Assembly: GCF_037176765.1 (NCBI RefSeq)
Contig: NC_090025.1
Span: 91,843,006-91,907,005 of the forward strand
DNA length: 64,000 bases
DNA from: Anolis sagrei
Lineage: Eukaryota > Chordata > Lepidosauria > Squamata > Anolidae
Reading direction: 5' to 3'
Numbering within the stretch: position 1 is the first letter of the stretch; each line of letters opens with the position of its first letter. Below the pieces are notes generated by a model, which saw only the letters and a list, made by a program, of their open reading frames with translations, was not told the DNA's origin and ran no database searches. The position numbers and the translations under genes were made by a program. Below, piece by piece: positions 35,801-45,500 of this stretch.

Positions 35801-38800
35801 ATTAACACCTCCCAGCAACAGATTTTCCCAGGCTCAGGCAGACCTTCAAATGCTAATGAAGGTGATCAGCTAAACATTCACACCTAACTGCAGCAGGGAA
35901 GAGCTCTTTGCCCCACCCCAGCCATTCCACAGATATATAAACCCATTTTTCCTACTTCCAACAGACCTCACACCTCTGAGGATGCTTGCCATAGATGCAG
36001 GCGAAACGTCAGGAGAAATGTCTCTAGAACATGGCTCTATAGCCCGAAAAAACCCACAAGAACCTAGTGATTCCAGCCATGAAAGCCTTCGACAATACAT
36101 TGAACATCTCTACGGGGAGAAACTGTTCCAAGACACAAGGAAATTGGAGAAACTAAGGACCAGGAAAGCACATCTACTGTGCTCCCTGACTTTCCTTCTA
36201 CGCTGCAGAGACACAGATACCATCCCACAATTTCTCGCAGCCAAAAGGACTTTCAAAACACCACAGGCTCATCGGATCTATGACCGCCTAGAACGCAACC
36301 TCTTATGAGAGAGAATTCACACCATCCGCAAAGAACTCGCAAACACAGACAAGCAATTGCTGCACCTCCATATCAACATCAGCCAGAAGATGAATTCCCA
36401 GGACTGGGACAAAATAGACAACCTCACTTACAGGAAAATGGAGAAAAACATGGCTGTCCACACCAACAGACAAAAACAAAAATTCCACAAACGCCAAAAG
36501 CAACAGCCGAAACCAGAACTGGATACATCACGGACCATCATCAACCTGACAGACAGACAACTCTCTGAAGACCAAGTATCCATACTAGCGAAAGGAGGAA
36601 ACTTTGCTGTAACCGCCACCAGGATCCCAGTAGAAAACATCATTGCCAATGTTGAATCAGCAATTTATCGCCTCCCCGAGGAGGAAGCAGAAGAAGTACG
36701 AGCAGAAACAGCAAGGATCCTGAAAAAGGCAAAACTTCCCTCCAGTAACATTACTAGGAAGGAAAGACAAGCCATCAGAGAACTGAATTCAGATCCGGAT
36801 ATCCTCGTTATGCCAGCAGACAAGGGGAATGCCACAGTTATCATGCATACAGAACAATACAAGGAGAAGATCAGAAAACTCCTGGACCCTACTATATACA
36901 AAAAACTCAAGCAAGACCCAACTGCCAAAATAACCAAGAAAACCAACACCCTGATTAAGAACTCCTCCATAAACTTTGACATACGACAACAGCTATGTAA
37001 ATCGGAAGCCCATCCACCCAGGCTTTATGGACTCCCAAAATCCATAAGGACTCCACCCCACTCAGACCCATCGTGAGTGCCATTGGATCCCCCAATTACT
37101 ATTTAATTTGCTTACAATCCATTCTCCATCATCCAAGGCTTGAAATTATTCCTCCCTAAACAAATATTTTGCCATCTATATAAATAAAAAAATGTAAATA
37201 GAAAAGAAATCAATCACACTCTAGATTTGGAGGCTGAGGCTCCGAAAAGGAAAGGTTCTTTTGTGTGTGGTCTCTCATTGCAATTTGGAACACAAGGGCT
37301 TAAAAATCAGGTAGATAACCTCCCTCAATAATGCTGACTCAATACTAAAACATAATGCATGAATTTCATATCAGCATGAAGCTCTTACACAAAGTGAAGT
37401 TTCTCCAAAAACAAGCATGAACTTCAAACCAGAAACTAGCATTTCCTGTGTAACAACAACTTCAAAAAGCACACACATTTTACTAGATCAGCTATCCTAA
37501 AAATATGGGGGAGATATAAAAAGAAACTATATAACAAAACACCACTCTGGATCTCGCCATTAGAAGCGGGACAGAGAAGATGCATGGGATGGAATGATTG
37601 GCCAATTTATAAAGAAATATTGAAAAGGGAGGAAGGAGAATTAAATCACAACAAGAGCTAAACACTATAGATCAGAAAATCTCCTGGTTTCAATACTGGC
37701 AGATCAAAGAGAAATATAAGATAGATAAAAATTAGGATTTGCACAAGAAAAAAAATTTTGGAACAAAATAATGGAGTCAGAAAAAAATTAATAACAAAGA
37801 TATACAAAAAATTACTAGAATGGTCAATGGAGACAAAAAAAAGAAAAAGGGTTTATTAAAAGATGGGATGAAAATATAGGAAGAAGCATTAGAAAAGAAG
37901 AATGGGAGGAAATCTGGAAAAGAAAGATAAAATTTACATATGCATCAGATCTGAAAGAAAACTGGGTGAAAATATCGCAAAGACGGTACATGACCCCGAA
38001 AAAGCTAGGAAAAAACTATAACAACACGAGTACAACTTGTTGGAAATACAGAACAAAAGAAGGTTCTTATTACCACATGTGGTAGACATGCGATAGAACA
38101 AAGAAATATTGGAAGAGAATAAGAAAGAGATTCAAAAAATGTTAAAAATACAAATACCCTGGAAACCGGAATTATTTTTACTAGGCATGTATGATTTAAA
38201 ATTAGAACGAAACACAGATAAACTATTATTTTTGATACTGACAGCGGCAAGAATGTGTTTTGCAAAAAGATGGAAACAAAAAGAAACACCAGATGAAGAT
38301 GAGTGGTTAACGAAAATTTTAGAGATTAGGAACATGGACAGACTCACCTTCCTTATGTCAAAGAATAAAGAAATGAGAATGATTGAAACAGATTGGAAAA
38401 AAGTTACTGAATATCTGAGGCAAGAGAAGAAAGTGATCTTGATCTAAAACAGATAATAAGGAAGGAACTGTAAAAGAGAAAGGAAAAGAAAAAACAAGAG
38501 AAGGGGAAGAAGTGAGGGCAGAAAAAAATGGAAACGAAGAAGATCTCTAGAACAGTGTTTCTCAACCTGGGGGTCAGAACCCCTGAGGGGGTCGCGAGAG
38601 GGTTTCAGGAGGGTCGCCAAAGACCATCAGAAAAGAGAAGGCAGAATATCTCTCTGCCTGTCCTTCTCTTTCTTTTTGGTGTTGGTGAACTACAACTCCC
38701 AGAATTCAAAAACAGCCCCTCCCCGACCCCACTAGTAATCAGTGTTGGCCAAGTAGGTAGCATGCCAAGTTTAGTACAGATTCCTTATGGGGTGGATTCA

Positions 38801-39447
38801 GAATGCTCTTTGATTGTAGATTAACTATAAATACCAGCAACTTCAACTGCCAAATGCCAAGGTCTATTTTTCCCAAACTTTGGGCGTATTGAGTATTCAT
38901 GCCAAGTTTGGTCCAGATCCATTAATGTTTGAGTCCACAGTGCTCTCTGGAGGTAGGTGAACTACAACTCTAAAACTGAAATCAATGCCCACCAAACCCT
39001 TCCAATATCTTCTCTTGGTCATAGGAGTTTTGAACCAAATTTGGTTCAGTTCCATAGATGGCGGAGTTATCTTTGATTGTAGTTTAACTATAAATCTCAG
39101 CAACTACAACTTCCAAATGACAAAATCAATCCCCCCAGCCCCACCAGAATTGAAATTTAGGCATATCATTTGTGCCAAATTTGATCCAGTGAATGAAAAT
39201 ACATCCTGCACGTCAGATATTTACATTACGATTCATAACAGGAGCAAAATTACAGTTATGAAGTAGCAATGAAAATAATGTGATGGTTGGGGGTCACCAC
39301 AACCCGAGGAACTGTATTAAGGGGTCACAGCATTAGGAAGGTTGAGAAACACTGCTCTAGAAGATACCAAGGAGTCAAAACCCTTTTTTTTCTTCTTTCA
39401 TTTTTTCTTTTTTCTTTTTATTTATTTTTATTTAAAAATCTCCTGTC

Positions 39448-39491
<44 letters not shown>

Positions 39492-39525
39492 CAACTCATG
39501 TTTTAATGAAAATACTTAATAAAGA

Positions 39526-39556
<31 letters not shown>

Positions 39557-42500
39557 ACTTGAAATGTGTATGTGCAATCAATATAATGTCCACATGGATG
39601 ACACCCTCGTAGTACCGTTAATGATGACAAAATGTTAAAATAAGCATGCTGAGACATTCTGAGATCACTTATACCAATGTGCCGTGAATGCTGTGAGTCG
39701 ATTATCAGCAAAAGTATCCTATTCTTTGGGAACAATCTGCATCTCTGTCTGTCCTTTTCTAACTGTAAAAAGTTATAACATTTCTTTACAATCCCCTGAG
39801 GACCTCTGGTCTATTTCATGAATAACTATTCTGCTACTAAATGCAAAACTTGAGAAAGTTTATGTGAATGTGTATATTATGTGAGTACATAATTATATCA
39901 TGGGTTGAGTCCTAACTATTTCACAAAATAGTTAGGACACGGTACTTTTCAAGACAGACAACACCCTTAAAACAGGAATGCGCAACATTGATTCATATCT
40001 GTCACACACTCACACGCCTGAAGGTCAAGAACAGCTCACATGATGTTAAGTGCTCAAGAAGCAGAAAAAAAATATCGTTCAAGTTCACTTTACTGTGGTC
40101 AATTACCAGCTCAAGAGAAGAGGGACACAGTCCCAACAAACACATCAGATCTAAGGGTCGAGAGATTTAAAACTTTAATATAAGAGTTGATATCCATGTA
40201 TAAATGAGGGAGCAAGCTTGTTTTCTGCTTCCCTGGAGACTAGGACGCGAAACAATGGCTTCAAACTACAAGAAAGGAGATTCCATCTGAACATGAGAAA
40301 GAATTTCCTGACTGTGAGAGCCATTCAGCAGTGGAACTCTCTGCCCCGGAGTGTGGTGGAGGCTCCTTCTTTGGAAGCTTTTAAACAGAGGCTGGATGGC
40401 CATCTGTCATGGGTGATTTGAATGCAATATTCCGGCTTCTTGGCAGGGGGTTGGACTGGATGGCCCATGAGGTCTCTTCCAACTCTTTGATTCTATGATT
40501 CCATGATTCTATTGAACCTAAGGACCGGCCTGACATCTGCTACAACCCCCAGTATTCTTTTGGAGAACTGCAATACCATAACCCAAGAGCTCCAAAAGCA
40601 ACTAAGATGCAACTACACAACAACGCAGGGGCAACATCAGCACCACTCCAAGGAATGCATAAATGCTAAAAAAAATCACTCGCTTCCACCTACCAGGTTT
40701 TCTTTCCAGTAACTCAGCAACAATTGCACAAGAGATACTCCATCAAAAGAGATGCTACAAGTTTCTGTTGGCTCGGGGGGGAAAGGGAAGACATGAAAAA
40801 CAATTGCTCATCCATGCTATCAAAACCAGAAAAAAATGTTATGTATGGTCCAATAATACCAGAAACACATCTGTCAGAATGAATCCTGGTTTTTCCATCT
40901 TCAATAGCTATCAAAGCACATGCAAGTCATTAATACTCGTGTATATTAGCGAGGAGGAGCTGAGGAGCCTTCTAATCAAGGTGAAAGAAGAAAGCGCAAA
41001 AGCCGGGTTGCAGCTAAACGTCAAAAAAACCAAGATTATGGCAACAAGAATGATTGACAACTGGAAAATAGAGGGAGAAACCGTGGAGGCTGTGACAGAC
41101 TTTGTATTTCTAGATGCAAAGATTACTGCAGATGCAGACTGTGGCCAGGAAATCAGAAGACGCTTACTTCTTGGGAGGAGAGCAATGTCCAATCTCAATA
41201 AAATAGTGAAGAGTAGAGACATCAGACTAGCAACAAAGATCCACCTAGTCAAAGCCATGGTATTCCCTGTAGTAACCTACGGATGTGAGAGCTGGACCTT
41301 AGGGAAGGCTGAGCGAAGGAAGATCGATGCTTTTGAACTGTGGTGTTGGAGGAAAGTTCTGAGAGTGCCTTGGACTGCGAGAAGATCCAACCAGTCCATC
41401 CTCCAGGAAATAAAGCCCGACTGCTCACTGGAGGGAAAGATACTAGAGACAAAGTTGAAGTACTTTGACCACATCATGAGGAGACAGGAAAGCCTAGAGA
41501 AGACAATTATGCTGGGGAAAGTGGAAGGCAAAAGGAAGAGGAGCCGACCAAGGGCAAGATGGATGGATGGCATCCTTGAAGTGACTGGACTGACCTTGAG
41601 GGAGCTGGGGGTGGTAACGGCCGACAGGGAGCTCTGGCGTGGGCTGGTCCATGAGGTCACGAAGAGTCGGAGACGACTGAACGATTGAACAACAAATATT
41701 AGAAAGAATGAAAGTTGTGCTTCAGATAGGGTTTTCTTTTCTACTGAATTAGAATCAGAAGACAATTTATGTACAAAATGGAATTTTTCTAATAGTATAA
41801 TAATAATGTGATACGGATGTTTGCATCCTGCTGTATGGCTTGAAAGCAAGCATTTAAATAAGCTCTACAAAGCCAATCAAAAGTTAGACATGTAAGATCT
41901 TGGGGTCTATCTATGTAGTAAATGACCTTCCCTTGCCAGAAGCATACTATTATACTTTTATATTATATTTTTTGGGTCACAGATTTCTTTTAAAGATTGG
42001 CAAACCAAAAAATACAAAAGACAATTCCATCAATAGACTGCTTTCAAAATGTTTTGCAAAGTCACAATTTATTGGGGGAAATTAGAAAATACAATGCAAA
42101 GAAAATATTAACAAAAACAGCATTATATGTTCTGAAAAAATCACTACTATAAAATACTTCCAATATTCCCAGAATAGCATGCTGTTCCGATATAAGGCAA
42201 AAGGTAAACACGCCGTTTAAAGCAAGACTGGGAAATCTGTGATCAGCAGATACTGGATGACAATTCCCTAATCATTGGTAATTTTGACCTGCTGAAAAAG
42301 CTATACAAAGATATGGATAAAGCTGCCTAAAAAGGCATGTAAGAGTGATGTAACTCTGGCAACAAAGCAAGCATCTTAGCTATAATCCTCAACATAAAGA
42401 TCAAATAATTTTTGCTGGTGCCTCACAGAGGAAAGATGAAAGAAAAAATAAATTTAACATTAAGCTTCATCTTCCCTTGTGTTAAAAACAAAACATTCCA

Positions 42501-45500
42501 CAAGCTACAACACAGTGAAAACTCATAAATGGAAAAATATCTTCCTCCAACTTCAGGCAGAAACAAGAGCAAAAGCCAAATTGGGGGGAAGTTTGGTAAT
42601 ACACTATATCAATGCACTATAATACTTGCATAGGAAGAGAAAGAAAGGACATACACCACTGGCGCAGACAATCTATATAAATATAAATATATTGTAAGTT
42701 TGTGATACCATCAGAACTCAAAAACCACTGGGGAAATTGACACCAAATTTGGACACAAGACACCTAACAACCCAATGTATGTCCTCCACTCAAAAAATTG
42801 ATTTTGTCATTTGGGAATTGTCGTTCTGGGATTTATAGTTTACCTACAATCAAAGAGCATTCTGAACTCCACCAATGATGGAATTGAGCCAAACTTAGCA
42901 CACAGGGCTCCCATGACCAACAGAAAAAAACTGGAAGGGTTTGGTGGACATTGACCTTGAGTTTGGGAATTGTAGTTCACCCACATCCAGAGAGCACTGT
43001 GGACTGGAACAATGATGGATCTGGACCAAACTTGGCACGAACATGCCATATGCTCAAATATGAACACAGATGGAGTTTAAGGGGAAAAGACCTTGACATT
43101 TGGGAGTTGTAGTTGCTGGGATTTATAGTTCACCTACAATCAAAAAGCATTCTGAACTCCACCATTGATGGAATTGAACCAAACATGGCATACAGGACTT
43201 CCATGACCAACAGAACACACTGGAAGGGTTTGGTGGGCATTGACCTTGAGTTTGGGAGTTGTAGTTCACCTACATCCAGAGAGCACTGTGGACTCAAACA
43301 ATGATGGATCTGGACCAAACTTGGCATGAATATTCCATATGCCCAAATATGAACACAGATGGAGTTTAAGGGAAATAGACCTTGACATTTGGGAGTTGTA
43401 GTTGCTGGGATTTATAGTTCACTTATAATCAAAAAGCATTCTGAACCCCACCAACGATGGAATTGAACCAAACCTGGCACACAGAACTCCCATGACCAAC
43501 AGAAAATACTGGAAGGGTTTGGTGGGCAGTGTCCTTTGGTTTTGGAGTTGGAGTTCACCTACCTCCAGAGATCACTGTGGACTCAAACAATGATGGATCT
43601 GGACCAAACTCTACACGAATACTCAATATGCCCAAATTTGAACACTGGTGGCATTTGGGGAAAATATAATCTTGACATTTGGGAGTTGTAGTTGCTGGGA
43701 TTGATAGTTCACCTACAATCACAGAGCATTCTGAACCCCACCAACGATAGAATTGGGCCAAACCTCCCACACAGTACCGCATGTGGGCCACAGCAACACG
43801 TGGCAGGGGATGGCTAGTTCCCACATAAAATCAGCTTGGCCTTCAGGAATTTGTACCAATGTGGATCACTTAAAGGTTTACAGAATGAGAAGAATTCAGT
43901 GAGGCACAAATCAAGCTAGGATCCTCATAAAATCAATTTATTTTAATGAACCAGAAGCATACCTAAGTGACTTTGGATGACGCTCATTACGCCTATCACA
44001 GAGAATATATTATCTGTAGCTAATGTAGCAAAAATGATCCTATTCAATTTGACCTAAACTGACTCTGCACCCACAGGGCTTTCCAAATTAATCACCATTT
44101 TTGCTAATAAGGCTATTTTGTTCTGTGTTGTTTTAAAAAAGAAATCTTTAGCAATCAGGAATACTGTACCAAGTTATGTAAAATGCCTTACAATGGGACT
44201 CCCATACTTGGATGTTGGTGCTCTATATGCTATTTTTTCCTTTGTCCAAAGGTAACCAATATATCCCAAACCCCTTGAGCAAAGCTTGGCTACCGGTATT
44301 CTGAGCTAATGAACTAGGATTATTTTCACACTTGTTGCTTATCAATACATGACATATAAACTGAAACCAGATGGTATCTAGGTCATTAAATTAACTGACA
44401 TGAACATTACTATCATGCCCAGAGGTGGCAATAGCCGGGATAATTGTGTGACAGAGCCTTAGAGATCTTGACACAGTCACTACTAATATCAATGTCTAGT
44501 TTTTCAGAACACCAGAATAATTAACTTTTTTGAATTGTAACTTATCAAAACTCTGACTAAAGCATTCAATATCCAACGCTGGAACAAAAGGGACCGATCA
44601 TCGCCAGTTGCATAAAAAGATGGGACATTTTACACAGCAACACTAAAAAAAGATACGTAGTGAAATCAAAATTTCCCCCATCCACTTGGAGCTCCCGGTG
44701 GCGCAATGGGTTAAACTCTTGTGCTGGCAGGACTGCTGACTGATAGGTCAAAATCCCATTGGCTTTTTTTGCTGCCGCATGACATGTTGGCTCATGTTTA
44801 ATTTTCTGTTCTCAAGGACTCCAAGATCTTTTTCACATGTACTGCTCTCGAGCCAGGAGTCCCCCATTCTGTATCTTTGCATTTCATTTTTCTGCCTAAG
44901 TGGAGTATCTTGCATTTGTCCATGTTGAACTTCATTTTGTTAGTTTTGGCCCATCTCTCTAATCTGTTCAGATCGTTTTGAATTCTGCTCCTGTCTTCTG
45001 GAGCATTGGCTATCCCTCCCAATTTGGTGTCATCTGCAAAGGATTATGCCTTCTAACCCTTCAAGTCATGAATACACATGGTGAACAGGACCGGGCCCTG
45101 TGGGACTCCACTCGTCACTTCTTTCCAGGATGAATAGGAAGCATTGGTTTCGTTCATTTAACCAATTACAGATCCACCTAACAGTAGTTTTGCCTAGCTC
45201 ACATTTGAATAGTTTTTTTCCCAGAAGGTCATGGGGGACTTGTCGAAGGCCTTACTGAAATCCAGATACGCTACATCCATGACATTCCCTGCATATAACC
45301 AGCTTGTAACTCTATCAAACAAAGACGTCATATTAGTCTGGTATGATTTGTTTTTGATAAATCTGTGATGACTATTAGCTACGCCCTTCCTAGGGACATT
45401 AGATGTTAAAAAAAAAGTCAAAACCTGGCTGTTTGAGCAAGCGTTTGAAAAGGCAGTATAACAGACATAGGAGTATGGAAGAGAGTGAGAGTGCCTTGGA

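Larger units (their letters stand above)
34399..37092 (+). mobile_element. Circularly permuted Penelope-like element
   Basis: The order is: RT from its middle onward ([29 protein letters not shown]), GIY-YIG endonuclease ([19 protein letters not shown]), 3' UTR, hammerhead, N-terminal region ([22 protein letters not shown]), ending at the same RT position where it began. About 57 bp (AAAATCC..GGATCCCCC) occur at both ends, 2,640 bp apart. CAATTACTATTTAA flanks both sides (34385-34398, 37093-37106; includes possible microhomology). It is a retroelement, not a host gene. Confidence 0.9.
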
